A stretch of 64,000 nucleotides of DNA, from assembly GCA_025769875.1 (NCBI GenBank), contig JAGFNK010000126.1:53703-117702 (forward strand), in the 5' to 3' direction. This document shows, in pieces, positions 44,047 through 55,001 of this stretch. This DNA is from Russula earlei. Taxonomy: Eukaryota; Basidiomycota; Agaricomycetes; Russulales; Russulaceae. Below the pieces are notes generated by a model, which made no database searches, was not told the DNA's origin, and saw only the letters and a program-made list of their open reading frames with translations. The translations under genes were made by a program, and so were the position numbers. Within the stretch, counting starts at the first letter, position 1. Each line of letters opens with the position of its first letter.

Positions 44047-44733
44047 TGTTATGATCCACCCTCCTATCGGTCTGTCACTGATCCTTTGTTCCCCACTGTC
44101 ACCCCCATTTCCCTTGGTTACTGTTTTATCCCTTGATGTGGATGGTCCCTTGCATTTCATCTGTTATGTTTCATCTATTGTTTAAGCTCCTTTTGCTATT
44201 GGTTCACTATTATCTATTGTTCCATGTATGGTATGGTACAGCCTCGCTAGATACAGTATTTAAGCACCTGTAAAAGCTGGGGAATGTCCCAAGCTTAGCT
44301 TTGTCCCATTTCCTGTTGCATCCCTTTGCCCTGTATCCTCTCTCAATCACAACTTGCTTGTGCTGGCTTATACCTTGCTTGACATCAACACACTAGGAGG
44401 AACCCTTGTGTTCCTCTTTCTCCTCTCTTGCTCTATCATTGTCCTCCTCTTCTGTGAGATTACCAGAAGATCAACTCTGTCTGTGGATTAGGTCATCCTT
44501 GACTTAGTCTTGAGATGCTAAACCCCTAAACCAGTCTCCTTGAGCCAGTCCCCATTGAAACACTGAACCAAGTCACAGGGACTTGGCCCCACTGAACTGA
44601 GCTAACGCTCCAATGGCTGCGATGCTGTAACACAAGCTAAGCTTCCCTACTCCATTCTGGAGATCACCCTCAAGTTACCTTCAAATCACTGGGTTTGTGT
44701 CCAACCTAGACCTTCCCCAGATCTTCCCCAACA
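44047..44733 (+). repeat. Probable 5' LTR of a truncated Gypsy element (family D)
   Basis: Starts TGTTATGATCCACC and ends CTTCCCCAACA, immediately upstream of a gag-like open frame, which fits an LTR of about 687 bp. The boundary is inferred from TG...CA ends and position only; no second copy is present for comparison. Confidence 0.5.
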
Positions 44734-45252
44734 CGTTGTTGGAACTGCCACTTGGGACAGTTTCCACACCTTTCTCTGCTATCTAGCCACAGAAAATGGA
44801 GAGGAATTACCTGTCAAGTTTATTAACAACCACTGGTTCGAACTACAACTCAGGAGAGGACAACTCTACACTCATCAGGACTTGGAACTCACCAGAAACA
44901 GCCTAGGACTAGGCTACTGGAGAGAAAACAACCCTCTTTACAAAACATCATTGGAATCAGAAGGCAACTCCCCTGAACCTCTTGAATTAGAACCACAGAA
45001 CCCCCCAGAACCCCAGACTTCCTCTGAGACCCCAGAACCACAGACACCCTTCAAATCTCCTGAATTAGGGACAGAGAATCTTCCTGAAAACCAGGAACCT
45101 ATTGAAACCACAGAACCTGAACCCATCATGGCAGCCCAACCCCAAATTATTGCACAAGCTCCCCAGATCACTGCCCAGCCTCCCCCAATTGCCACTCAGG
45201 CCCCCCAGTTGCCACTCAGGCCCCTCCAATTGCCCCAGTTCCAGTACCACAG
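44734..45252 (+). pseudogene. Truncated gag-like ORF of family D element
   Basis: Open frame GTATWDSFHTFLCYLATENG, ELPVKFINNHWFELQLRRGQ, then a Glu/Pro/Thr-rich linker and a Gln/Pro-rich stretch (QIIAQAPQITAQPPP). It is cut at 45252 by the Gypsy element that begins there. The layout resembles the N-terminus of the gag at 46128 (globular part, acidic linker, Pro-rich region), so it is likely a related retrotransposon. Confidence 0.55.
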
Positions 45253-45841
45253 TATTACCGAGTGGTTTGGGGTCCGGAAGATGCCGGAACACCTGAACTA
45301 TGGACTGCACTGTTTGCATTATGCGTGCGTCAGATCTTGATCGTTTATGTTCCTTGATATCACATTCGGAGCGCGTTGATCGTATCTTTCAGAAGATGTA
45401 CTGAAGAAGCAATGAGTAGCATTGCTTCTGTCCCAGATGTTCCTGTACCGCCACATATGTCGATTTCTTGATTGGGGAAGCACTTAATGCTTCCAGCACC
45501 GAGATCGTTTACATAGAAGCAACCTCGCTTCTATGAGCTGCCTTTTGCTTCTATAGCACCAACCAGTACTACAGTAGTATGAACCTTATCCCTGTAGGGC
45601 TATATAAAGCCTCCAGTAGAAACAAGTTGAGCCTTAAGCTCGACTTAGTTTGCCAATCCCAAACAGTTGACTCCTACCCCGTCTGCAGAGCCCCTCTCAT
45701 CTTGTTGTCATACTCTAGAAGGATCTAATACTCCTTCCCCTCCACGAGTATTGCTTGCTTGACTCAAGCATATCTGCATTGGTAGGACGCGTTTATAGAC
45801 GCGACCATTGATCTTATTTAAGGCACTTTGGAGCCTTAACA
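45253..45841 (+). repeat. 5' LTR of element 1
   Basis: 589 bp, begins TATTACCG (TG expected; G to A) and ends GCCTTAACA. A TATATAAA box lies at 45601-45608. Compared with the 3' LTR I count six substitutions and one indel; all six substitutions are transitions with the A/T state in this 5' copy. Confidence 0.92.
45601..45608 (+). promoter_or_regulatory. TATA box of the element 1 LTR promoter
   Basis: TATATAAA in GGGCTATATAAAGCC, conserved in the 3' LTR (near 53654) and, inverted, in the LTR of element 2 (near 54604). Its position in the middle of the LTR fits a U3 promoter. Confidence 0.7.
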
Positions 45842-46127
45842 TAAGTCAAGCTTCTATCACAGACATCGCTGTGAAAGCGAACCAGGAAAAGGCAGGAAGC
45901 CTAAAGACTAGGATCTAGTCATCATACGGTCAGCAACCTACGCTGAAGTAGTCAAGGGGGAGAATCTATACAGACCTCTCCACGACAAGAAGAAGGTGTA
46001 CTACGTGACTCTCGACGAGCAGCACGGTTGGACACACGCATACTTCTGTAAAGACCCCTACTGTCATTGGCATAGACAGTGGTAAGAGGGCAGACAAGTC
46101 CCGACTCCCTAGGAAAGGCAGTGGCGA
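45842..46127 (+). other. Leader of element 1
   Basis: Sequence after the 5' LTR. No standard TGG-starting primer-binding site is seen directly after the LTR end (it reads TAAGTCAAGC). A short frame NLYRPLHDKKKVYYVTLDEQ, CKDPYCHWHRQW precedes the gag ORF in another frame and could be its original N-terminus. Confidence 0.45.
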
Positions 46128-48020
46128 GTGGACAAACTGGAAATCGAAGGAGAACATAGCATACGCGTAAAGTTCAACCAGAAATCAAAGCAAGGAACCA
46201 AATTTGGTTGGTTCAAAGCTAGAGAGAGGGACGATCTACCCTCAGGAATCAAAGGAACTGCCATCTGGTGTTGGGCAGACCAGGAAGGGCCTAACAGATA
46301 CGAGGTCCGATACAAAGGAAGCTACCTTCCTTGTGAATACATCAACGATCAGTGGTACTTTATTGATTACCACAAAGGACGTCCCTACGCAGGAGAGGAC
46401 AAAGACATCGACGAATATAAGGTCCTAGGTTTAGGAATCAGGACAGATCCTTATACTACTCATTGGGAACCCAGAAGCCCAGTAGTAGACGACCCAGCTC
46501 CATTGATACAAAAGTCATCAAGTGGAGAAACAGAACAGTCGGACCCTCCGACTACAGATCAGAAAGCAGAAGCACCAGAAGTATTGGAGCTAGCTGAAAG
46601 ACTAGAGCAGACAGTACACGTCTCGCCCATTGAACCAACAATCGTTGAAGAACCAGAAGAATCAGTCAAAATGGCTACCATTGCAGCAACACAGACAGCC
46701 ACCATTGCCACCCAGACAGCAGGTGGAAGAGCAGGGCCCACCATTGTAGTAAACCCTGGAGGAGGTCCACCTGGAGCAGGAGGACCACCTGGAGGTGGAG
46801 GAGTCCCCTTCGGACCCGGAGGTCCACCAGTACCAGGAGGAGGCCCACCTGGAGGAGGCCCTCCAGCAGGGGGACCACCAGCAGCACCTCCTGTAGGACC
46901 AGGGGCGAATCTGGCACCTCAGCCGGCACCAGGCCCCCATGGGGGCAACGGATCTCTAAAAGGAGACCCTCCTGAAGTCTTCAAAGGAGACAGGAAAAAG
47001 ACGAAGTACTTTGTCCAGGATTTCAATCTATGGAATCTGCTCAACAGCGACAACCCGACCATGACTATTCCAATGAAGCGAGTAGCCCTAGCTCTCACCT
47101 ACATCAAGGGAGAGAAAGTGCATGAATGGGTGGTCAATCAAACGAACCTGGTAGAAGCAAAAAGAAATGGGGACCCACCGTCTCCTTATGCACCAGTGCA
47201 GCTAGATCCAACTGACATGCTCTTTTGGACCGAATTTGTGGATGACTTCTTCAGAGAATTCAAAGACACCACAGAGCCTGAAGACGCTTTCATGGAGCTA
47301 CAACAACTGTCCATGTCTAAAGCAGCATCGCTGGATGACTATACCAGCAAGTTCCTTGTTCTGCTCAGTAAAGCAGGATGGGACCAGAATTCACCAGGAG
47401 CAGTAGAAGCCTACAAGGCTGGACTAATCACCTGGCTGGTGCGACGAATCTACAATCGACCAGTCAGAGATATACCTGCCATCAATGATCTACGAGCATG
47501 GATCAATGCTGCCAGGGAAGAACAGGCCAGAGACCAGCTCATGAAAGCCAATATTGGATCTGGAGGTGGATCATTGACCACCAGGGAAAATCGCATGAAA
47601 TCCCTACAGGTTGGGAAAAGGCGAAACCAAAGAGATCCGAATGCAATGGAAGTGGACTCAGTATCCACTGATGCAGCAAGGACCAAGCGACGTCCTCCTC
47701 TGACAGAGGAAAAGAAGAAACTGCTAGCAGAAGGGAAATGCTTCATCTGCAAGAAAGCAGGACATATCAGTCGGAACTGTCCTGACAAGGACAGAGTCAA
47801 GAAGAAATCAAGTAACCCAAGGGACAAAGGGAAAGCTCGAGCTCTGGAAACAGAGAAGGAGGACGACTCAGGGGATAGTGGAAATGAAAGCACTGTCTCC
47901 GGGCGATCTACATCTCCTCCTCCTACCTATAACAAGAGCTCCTCCTCGGCGTCCATAAAGAAGATGTCCACCAAACAAAAGGAGGACTTGTTGGAAGAAC
48001 TGATGGAACAGGGTTTTTAG
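46128..48020 (+). CDS. gag: Gag polyprotein of element 1
   Basis: 630 codons. N-terminal globular part (GTKFGWFKARERDDLPSG, YEVRYKGSYLPCEYIND); acidic linker; a Gly/Pro repeat region (GGGPPGAGGPPGGGG-like, about residues 205-265); a capsid-like retrotransposon gag region (FKGDRKKTKYFVQDFNLWNL, FWTEFVDDFFREFKD, LDDYTSKFLVLLSKAGWD); and a CCHC zinc knuckle CFICKKAGHISRNC near residue 538, binding the element RNA. A Ser/Lys-rich tail follows. The frame is open throughout. The start is the first Met in the frame; the true N-terminus may lie upstream behind a frameshift. Confidence 0.88.
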   Translation: MDKLEIEGEHSIRVKFNQKSKQGTKFGWFKARERDDLPSGIKGTAIWCWADQEGPNRYEVRYKGSYLPCEYINDQWYFIDYHKGRPYAGEDKDIDEYKVLGLGIRTDPYTTHWEPRSPVVDDPAPLIQKSSSGETEQSDPPTTDQKAEAPEVLELAERLEQTVHVSPIEPTIVEEPEESVKMATIAATQTATIATQTAGGRAGPTIVVNPGGGPPGAGGPPGGGGVPFGPGGPPVPGGGPPGGGPPAGGPPAAPPVGPGANLAPQPAPGPHGGNGSLKGDPPEVFKGDRKKTKYFVQDFNLWNLLNSDNPTMTIPMKRVALALTYIKGEKVHEWVVNQTNLVEAKRNGDPPSPYAPVQLDPTDMLFWTEFVDDFFREFKDTTEPEDAFMELQQLSMSKAASLDDYTSKFLVLLSKAGWDQNSPGAVEAYKAGLITWLVRRIYNRPVRDIPAINDLRAWINAAREEQARDQLMKANIGSGGGSLTTRENRMKSLQVGKRRNQRDPNAMEVDSVSTDAARTKRRPPLTEEKKKLLAEGKCFICKKAGHISRNCPDKDRVKKKSSNPRDKGKARALETEKEDDSGDSGNESTVSGRSTSPPPTYNKSSSSASIKKMSTKQKEDLLEELMEQGF

Positions 48021-48058
48021 GAACACCTAAGTCGACGGCCTGGCTTAGGAAGAATAGT

Positions 48059-51000
48059 GTGTTGCAAGTGTACATTAGAAGACTGAATGCTATGAATATT
48101 CCGTTCACTTTCGTCACTGCACACACAACGGCCGAGGAATCTGCTCTACTAGACAGTGGAGCAACAGAGAACTTCATCGATCACTCAGCTTGGAAAAGAC
48201 TGAAGATTGGGAAACAAGAACTACATGAACCCATGGTAGTACGAAACGTTGACGGAACCCAGAATAAGCAAGGGGAACTCACCCATTACTGCTGGCTTCG
48301 CGTCCGATACAAGGAGAAGGAGAGCTTGCAAAGGTTCTATCTCACAGATTTAGGAACAGGATCGGGTCATCCTGGGATATCCCTTCCTATATGAATTCGA
48401 CCCCACCATCAACTGGAAGAAAGGACAGCTGATGGAAGGAACGGTACAGATTGAGACTGCTCGATACAAGTACCTGGATCTCTATGTCGCAAAACTCCAA
48501 AAGCGAGCAAGAGATGAAAACCGACAATTGAAGAAAGGGGAAGCCATTTACCTACAAAAGACGACTATTGCTCAGAAGTGGGCCCAGCAGTCGATTAAAC
48601 CACAGGAAGGAGAGGATCCCCTTGCCAATGTTCCAAAGCAATTCCACCGCTTTGCCGATGTCTTCTCAGAAGAGAAGTCCCAGAGGTTCCCACCACCAAG
48701 GGAACCAGACATGCAGATAGAGCTGTTACCTGACGCACCAAAGGAACTAAACTGCAAAGTGTACCCCCTTACACGAGATGAGCGAGAATACCTCAAGAAA
48801 TTCCTAGCTGATGAAGTAGAGAAGCGATACATCACTCCAGGTCCATCCAGCTACACATCTCCGTGTTCTTCATTGGCAAGAAGGACAGCAAGGAGAAGAG
48901 GATCATTGTAGACTATCGACGACTAAATCAGTGGACTAGACGAGACAATGAACCTTTACCACATCTGGAACAAGAGGTGGAAAGACTCCGAGGGAAAAAG
49001 GTCTTCTCCAAATTCGATATACGATGGGGATACAATAATGTGCGACTGGCAGAAGGAGATCGCTGGAAGGCAGCCTTCAAGACGCCATATGGAACCTACC
49101 TGCCCAACGTCATGTATTTTGGGCTCAAGAACGCACCAGCCTTCTTTACTAGGCTGATGAGAAGAGACTTCGGTGACTGGCTGGACCGATGGGCAGAATA
49201 TACTGGTCAACTATCTGGATGACTTTGGAATTGCCACGGGGGACAGTCCTGAACAAATAGAAATCCATGAGCAATGTGTCAACGAACTACTCATGCTGAT
49301 GCAGAAGAAGTCATACTTTCCTGAAACCCCAGAAGTGCCAGTTCATGGTGCGAAAACTAACCATGCTAGGATGGGACATAGACGAAGGGAAGATGAAGAT
49401 TGAGGCCTCCAAAGTCCGAGGAATCACGGACTGGCCTCGGGAAATCAAGGACGTACACGAAGTGCGCAAAGTCATGGGAGTCCTCAGTTACAATAGGGCT
49501 TTCATTCGAGGATTCAGTCAGATTGCTCGACCCATTATTGCCTTGACAAAGAAAGGGGTGCCATTTGAATGGACCCAAGAATGCAAAGATGCTTTGGAAC
49601 GACTTATCCAGATAGTATCTTCTGACCCTGTCCTGCTCCATCCTGATGAGGAGCGACCCTTTGAACTGGAAGTAGACGCGTCCAATTATGCCATTGGAGC
49701 AGTATTATTCCAGAAGGACGAACAAGGAAAGAGGAGGCCAATAGGCTACTTCTCAGCAGCCTTGAAACAAGCAGAGAAGAACTACGACATATGGGACAAA
49801 GAGTTCTTAGCCATGGTGCGAGCCTTGAAACACTGGCGACACCTACTCATGGGAGCAAAGCATAAGGTGGTGGTTTATACAGACCATGCGAACCTGTTGC
49901 ATTACCGACACCCTCAGCGAATAAATGGTCGAGTGGCAAGATACATTACCTTCTTGGCAGACTTCGACTTAGAATTGAAACATCAGGCAGGGGCAAGGAA
50001 TAAAGCAGATGCCCTGTCAAGGAGACCTGACCTTGACGATGGACAAGGGGATAAAGAAGAAGTGGTCGCGCTACCTGACCATCTTTTTATTCGAGTAATG
50101 CACACTACTGCATTGGAAGAACGGATAAAGAACCAACAAGGGGAAGAAAGACACCGATTAAAGTTACTTGATTGGGTACAGAGACACCGACTGGAGAAGC
50201 GACACTAACTTATGGTGGAAGAATGAAGCCTTGGTGGTTACAGGCGACGAAGGAACCCACAGGACCTTACTGGAACAGTATCATGACAGTCCCACAGCAG
50301 GACACCCAGGAAAAGCTAAAACATTACTGGGAATGATGCGATACTACTGGTGGCCCACCATAAGACGCTTTGTCGATCGATATGTGGAAGGATGCGCAAT
50401 TTGCCAAAGTAACAAGTCAAACACTCATCCAAATCGACCTCCCTTGTATCCCATTCCACCAGAAGAAGGGGCTACTCCCTTCTCGACTGTCAGCATGGAC
50501 TTTGTGGTCAAATTGCCAAAGTCGAAAGGGATATGACAGTATATTGACTGTCACTGACCACGATTGTACTAAAGGCGTCATCTTGCTTCCTTGCAAAGAA
50601 GAAATGGACGCAGAAGAGCTAGCACAGCTCTACAAGGACAGAATATTCCCATTTGTGGGAGTACCAAGCAAGATCATATCCGATCGAGATAAACTAATAA
50701 GTTCCAAGTTCATTAGGGAACTTTGCGACCAGCTGCATATCAAACAGAATATCAGCACTGCCTACCATCCTCAGACAGATGGACAATCAGAAAGAACGAA
50801 TCAGACGATGGAAACATCGCTAAGAATCTTTTGCAACCACCAACAAGACGATTGGGTGGATTGGCTGCCTCTGGTGCAATACACGATGAATTCTAACGTT
50901 TCAGAGACAACCAGACAATCCCCTTTCTTCTTATGGATGGGTTTTACGCCCAAGCACACCAGCCAAATCGGGAAAGCAAGATACCAAGAATAGACAATTG

Positions 51001-51548
51001 GAAAGTCCGGATCCAGGAAGCGAGATCACAGGCACAAGAAGCGATGAAGATCGCTTCCCTAATGTGGAAGCGAAGAAGTAGTTTCCAACCTTATCAGAAA
51101 GGAGAAAGGGTATGGCTCGACAGCACCAACCTAAAAACGACACATCCTACAGTGAAACTACGCCCAAAACGATATGGGCCCTTTGAAATCACGGAGGTGA
51201 TTAGTCCGGTGACATACAGATTGGATCTCCCTAGCCGCTGGAGGATCCATAACGCGTTTCATGCCTCCTTATTGACACCTTACAAGGAAACCGAGGAGCA
51301 TGGGGCCAACTACACCAATCCAGAAGCAGAATTGGTGGAAGGAGAAGAGGAATATGAAGTAGCAACGATTTTAGGTTCGAAGACGAACTGGAAGGAGGAA
51401 ACAGCTGGAGTATCAAGTCCGGTGGGAAGGGTACTCCGAAGCCCATGACTCTTGGGAGCCAGTAGAGAACATCAAAGCGTCTAGACTAATAGAGGAATAT
51501 CACAGAAAGAACCCCACGGCCATACGGGTTATAAAAGTCCAGCGAAAG
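48059..51548 (+). pseudogene. pol: Pol of element 1 (PR-RT-RH-IN-chromodomain), frameshifted
   Basis: Domains in order: aspartic protease ALLDSGATENFIDHSAW (48144); RT with YRRLNQWTRRDNEPLPHLEQ, KFDIRWGYNN and YLDDFGIATGD (49212); RNase H FELEVDASNYAIGAVLFQ and YTDHANLLHYRHP; integrase HHCC finger HDSPTAGHPGKAK...CAICQS (50283); integrase core with MDFVVKLPKSKG, IISDRDKLISSKF and HPQTDGQSERTNQ; GPF-type region RYGPFEITEVISPVTYRLDL; chromodomain EYEVATIL ... VRWEGYSEAHDSWEPVENI (51355-51470). Frame changes occur near 48400, 48880, 49200, 49340, 50190, 50520, 50960 and 51400, so no single ORF spans it. Several fall at short homopolymers. Confidence 0.88.
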
Positions 51549-53264
51549 ATGCCCTCTACTTCCTCATCCCCATATCGTCGCTCACAAATGTCCCAAACTC
51601 CCACTAATGAAATCGTTCCCCAATCCGACCTCTCTGGTGTAGAGGGGCCACTTGAAATCACCACTCCCGATGCTTCCCTTCTTGCCTTCTTCCAAGGAAT
51701 GGATGAACATAACACTGGAGAAGGAGAAGCAGATATGCGTCCTCTCGAATTTGGACCCCCTGCTGACCAAGTCGACGTTCAGCCTGGGGATTGGGATGTG
51801 ACGTCCCCCACCAGCACTCTTGCCCAGGATGCCCACCCTGGAGAGCCTTGGGTACGATGGGACGCTGACAGACACCACACAGGGATTGACATCCCTGATG
51901 GCATGACTTGGGGCAACAAACCGGCCAGGTATGTGGCCTATGACGTTGCCTTGGGAGAGCCGAGAGTGAGGGGGAAGAATGGAGAAGGCCATGCAGACTA
52001 TGGCGAGATCCTCCAGGCCACCCCTTGCTATAACCTCTATAACTATGGCCAAGACGAACATGACTTAGACTGCTTCGACACAGAGAGGCAGTTCGAAGGG
52101 CGCTGGAGACAGACCCTCTACCTGCTAGGCGACTATGGGCTGCAGGCAGAACTCTACCGCTTGGACCATCTCTACACCTTACAAGAGACGCTGGAAGCTA
52201 ACTATAAGGTGCTTGAAGAAGAGGAGAAGCAGCTGCGCTACAAGCTCAGCAAGTACCTAGCTGAGAAGCGAGGAGTAGAGAGAGACAGGGCTGAAGCCAA
52301 GGAGAGAATGGCGGCAGCCAAAGTACGCTCACGTTGTTGGGAGTTCATTGAAGCAGGCTGTAGCCAGGGAGAAACCCCTCCAGGTGTCTGGGCTGAAGAA
52401 CTCCTCACCAACTATCGGGCTGGGCAGCCCACTCCCCCTCTACCCGTCTTCGTCCCTCAGCTGCCTTTGGCAGACATCGCTCAGGGGTATGCTACCTCTG
52501 ACCCAGAACCAGTACCAGCCAGCCCCACACCTACGACGGTGCAAGGGTATTCGGAAGAGGAGATGAACGTCCTCCAAACCATGTCCGGTATGCGCCTTCG
52601 AGGAGGAGCAGGATCGGAAGCGTCACCAAACCCTTCCCCCCAGAGCTCTATCTATTACCATTCCTATAGCAGCAGTGGGGAAGCGTCTACTGCAACGGCT
52701 GACTTCATTCCGGAGCCTCAGCAGCTGAACATGATAGAAGGGAGGAGGAAAAGGAACCGATGCAAGTATTGTGGCGAGGTAGGACATTTTAACAAGTACT
52801 GTCCACTGCCCCACCAGTATTGCCACGACCAACTGGCAGCAGACGCTGCCTCACATTGCCTAGTGCCTCCCTATCATCGTTCCTATACACCAATCAGATC
52901 ATGCCCTTTCCACCGAGGATGGGAACAGGCACACCCGAGCAGGAAGAGGAAGTCCGACCAGGAGAGGGAGGACACTGCTAACCCGCGCATTTTGCAGGTA
53001 GCGAAAGGAGAAGGGTCCAGGACCTTTCAAGAACCTTTCACTACGACTCCTCTTCGCTCAGACACACCTCCAGTCCGGAGGTTACCTAGGGACTCTGACA
53101 GACTCCCACAGATCATGTCTCCTTCAGCCACTGCTGAGGAGTCAGAGGCGATAGTGGCCTCAGCATTGGCTGCCTATGAGGCAGCAGAAGAAGGCCGATA
53201 CACCTTCACCACATCACCTCCTCCCCTTGATGATGATGGCGTTGACCCCACCACTCGATTTTAG
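51549..53264 (+). CDS. C-terminal extension of Pol with coiled coil and zinc knuckle (571 codons)
   Basis: The ORF drawn from the first Met (MPSTSSSPYRRSQMSQTP) is open for 571 codons, and its frame is already open through the chromodomain: ENIKASRLIEEYHRKN, RVIKVQRKMPSTSS, with no stop between. Contents: acidic N-terminal half (PLEFGPPADQVDVQPGDWDV), a charged helical segment with coiled-coil character (ANYKVLEEEEKQLRYKLSKY, about residues 213-260), a Ser-rich linker, a CCHC knuckle CKYCGEVGHFNKYC at residues 404-417 followed by Arg/Lys-rich sequence, and an acidic end. A degraded homologue sits at the same place in element 2. Function unknown; a nucleic-acid-binding accessory role is inferred from the knuckle. 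It occupies the position where env would lie but has no signal peptide or membrane span. Confidence 0.8.
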   Translation: MPSTSSSPYRRSQMSQTPTNEIVPQSDLSGVEGPLEITTPDASLLAFFQGMDEHNTGEGEADMRPLEFGPPADQVDVQPGDWDVTSPTSTLAQDAHPGEPWVRWDADRHHTGIDIPDGMTWGNKPARYVAYDVALGEPRVRGKNGEGHADYGEILQATPCYNLYNYGQDEHDLDCFDTERQFEGRWRQTLYLLGDYGLQAELYRLDHLYTLQETLEANYKVLEEEEKQLRYKLSKYLAEKRGVERDRAEAKERMAAAKVRSRCWEFIEAGCSQGETPPGVWAEELLTNYRAGQPTPPLPVFVPQLPLADIAQGYATSDPEPVPASPTPTTVQGYSEEEMNVLQTMSGMRLRGGAGSEASPNPSPQSSIYYHSYSSSGEASTATADFIPEPQQLNMIEGRRKRNRCKYCGEVGHFNKYCPLPHQYCHDQLAADAASHCLVPPYHRSYTPIRSCPFHRGWEQAHPSRKRKSDQEREDTANPRILQVAKGEGSRTFQEPFTTTPLRSDTPPVRRLPRDSDRLPQIMSPSATAEESEAIVASALAAYEAAEEGRYTFTTSPPPLDDDGVDPTTRF

Positions 53265-53305
53265 AATCGTTGGTGTGTGGGACCACCAATCTGAAGGAGG
53301 GGTAA

Positions 53306-53893
53306 TGTTACCGAGTGGTTTGGGGTCCGGAAGATGCCGGAACACCTGAACTATGGACTGCACCGTTTGCATTATGCGTGCGTCAGATCTTGATCGTTTA
53401 TGTTCCTTGATATCACATTCGGAGCGCGTTGATCGTATCTTTCAGAAGATGTACTGAAGAAGCAATGAGTAGCATTGCTTCTGTCCCAGATGTTCCTGTA
53501 CCGCCACGTACGTCGATTCCTTGATTGGGGAAGCACTTAATGCTTCCAGCACCGAGATCGTTTACATAGAAGCAACCTCGCTTCTATGAGCTGCCTTTTG
53601 CTTCTATAGCACCAACCAGTACTACAGTAGTATGAACCTTATCCCTGTAGGGCTATATAAAGCCTCCAGTAGAAACAGTTGAGCCTTAAGCTCGACTTAG
53701 TTTGCCAATCCCAAACAGTTGACTCCTACCCCGTCTGCAGAGCCCCTCTCATCTTGTTGTCATACTCTAGAAGGATCTAACACTCCTTCCCCTCCACGAG
53801 TATTGCTTGCTTGACTCAAGCATATCTGCATTGGTAGGACGCGTTTATAGACGCGACCATTGATCTTATTTAAGGCACTTTGGAGCCTTAACA
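53306..53893 (+). repeat. 3' LTR of element 1
   Basis: 588 bp, TGTTACCG to CCTTAACA with perfect 5-bp terminal inverted repeats. Preceded by GAAGGAGGGGTAA, a likely polypurine tract. Confidence 0.93.
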
Positions 53894-53925
53894 CATATGG
53901 AGTTGTAATTATTAAGGCAACTTTG

Positions 53926-54371
53926 GAATGATGATGCAAGGCGTGCATCGAGGCAGCAATAGGCATTGGCATGGGTACATGTACGTGTAGCTTCTTCAGT
54001 GAGTCTTGGCCTTGCGTGCACGTGGTCACATCGTCACAAAGGGGGGTGTGCACGTTCTGAGGTGTTGCCAGCGTTGGAACGTGGGCACAGTGTGGGGAGC
54101 AGGAGGGAGGAGTGTGCTTGCGTCGTGTGTCAAATGTGTCGTCACAACGTGGTGTTGCCAGGCGTCGGCCATGTTTGATATTGGTGCTGCTGCTGTTGTT
54201 GTTGTTGTTGATCCTGGTGTGCTGTCATGGCAGAGGCTGAGGTGTGGTCGTTTGAGGCAATGGGGGTGGCAAGAGGCAAGGGCATAGGCGATGGCGTTAT
54301 GGAAAGGTGTGAGCATCTGAGGGGGTGACTTGTGTGTTGCTCATGCTGTCTCTTGTGGGCGTGGTGACGAG
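53926..54371 (+). repeat. Fragment of the fold-back element arm
   Basis: Matches 1430-1876 in the same orientation: ATGATGATGCAAGG, GGCATGGGTACATGT, CTGAGGTGTTGCCA, and the CTGCTG/TTGTTG repeat. It ends at GACGAG, where the LTR of element 2 begins, so element 2 inserted into a fold-back copy here. The 32 bp at 53894-53925 are unassigned. Confidence 0.88.
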
Positions 54372-54957
54372 TGTTAAGGCTCCAAAGTGCCTTAAATAAG
54401 ATCAATGGTTGCGTCTATAAACGTGTCCTACCATGCAGATATGCTTGAGTCAAGCAAGCAATACTCGTGGAGGGGAAGGAGTGTTAGATCCTTCTAGAGT
54501 ATGACAACAAGATGAGAGGGGCTCTGCAGACGGGGTAGGAGTCCACTGTTTGGGATTGGCAAACTAAGTCGAGCTTAAGGCTCAACTGTTTCTACTGGAG
54601 GCTTTATATAGCCCTACAGGGATAAGGTTTGTACTACTGTAGTACTGGTTGGTGCTATAGAAGCAAAAGGCAGCTCATAGAAGCGAGGTTGCTTCTATGT
54701 AAACGATCTCGGTGCTGGAAGCATGAAGTCTTCCCCAATCAAGGAATCGATGTATGTGGCGGTACAGGAACATCTGGGACAGAAGCAATGCTACTCATTG
54801 CTTTTTCAGTACATCTTCTGAAAGATACGATCAATGCGCTCCGAATGTGATATCAAGGAACATAAACGATCAAGATCTGATGCACGCATAATGCAAACGG
54901 TGCAGTCCATAGTTCAGGTGTTCTGGCATCTTCCGGACCCCAAACCACTTGGTAACA
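54372..54957 (-). repeat. 3' LTR of element 2
   Basis: 586 bp; on the plus strand TGTTAAGGCTCC to GGTAACA. Inverted relative to 53306-53893 and highly similar. Flanked inside by the complementary polypurine tract (CCCCTCCTCC). Confidence 0.93.
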
Positions 54958-55001
54958 TTACCCCTCCTCCAGATTGGTGGTCCCACACACCAACAATTCT
55001 A

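Larger units (their letters stand above)
45253..53893 (+). mobile_element. Chromodomain Gypsy (Ty3-like) retrotransposon, element 1
   Basis: About 8.64 kb with two LTRs, gag, pol in the order protease-RT-RNase H-integrase (Ty3/Gypsy order), a chromodomain and an in-frame C-terminal extension. A purine-rich tract (GAAGGAGGGG) precedes the 3' LTR. The 5-bp flanks CACAG (left) and CATAT (right) do not match, so the element may have recombined or its flank may be rearranged. The LTRs are about 99% identical by eye, indicating recent insertion, yet pol carries several frameshifts. Confidence 0.92.

Noticed and set aside
51549..53264. Extension ORF as a retroviral-type envelope
   Set aside because: It has the right position but no signal peptide, no membrane-spanning segment and no cysteine pattern of an envelope; the zinc knuckle and coiled coil point to an internal protein.
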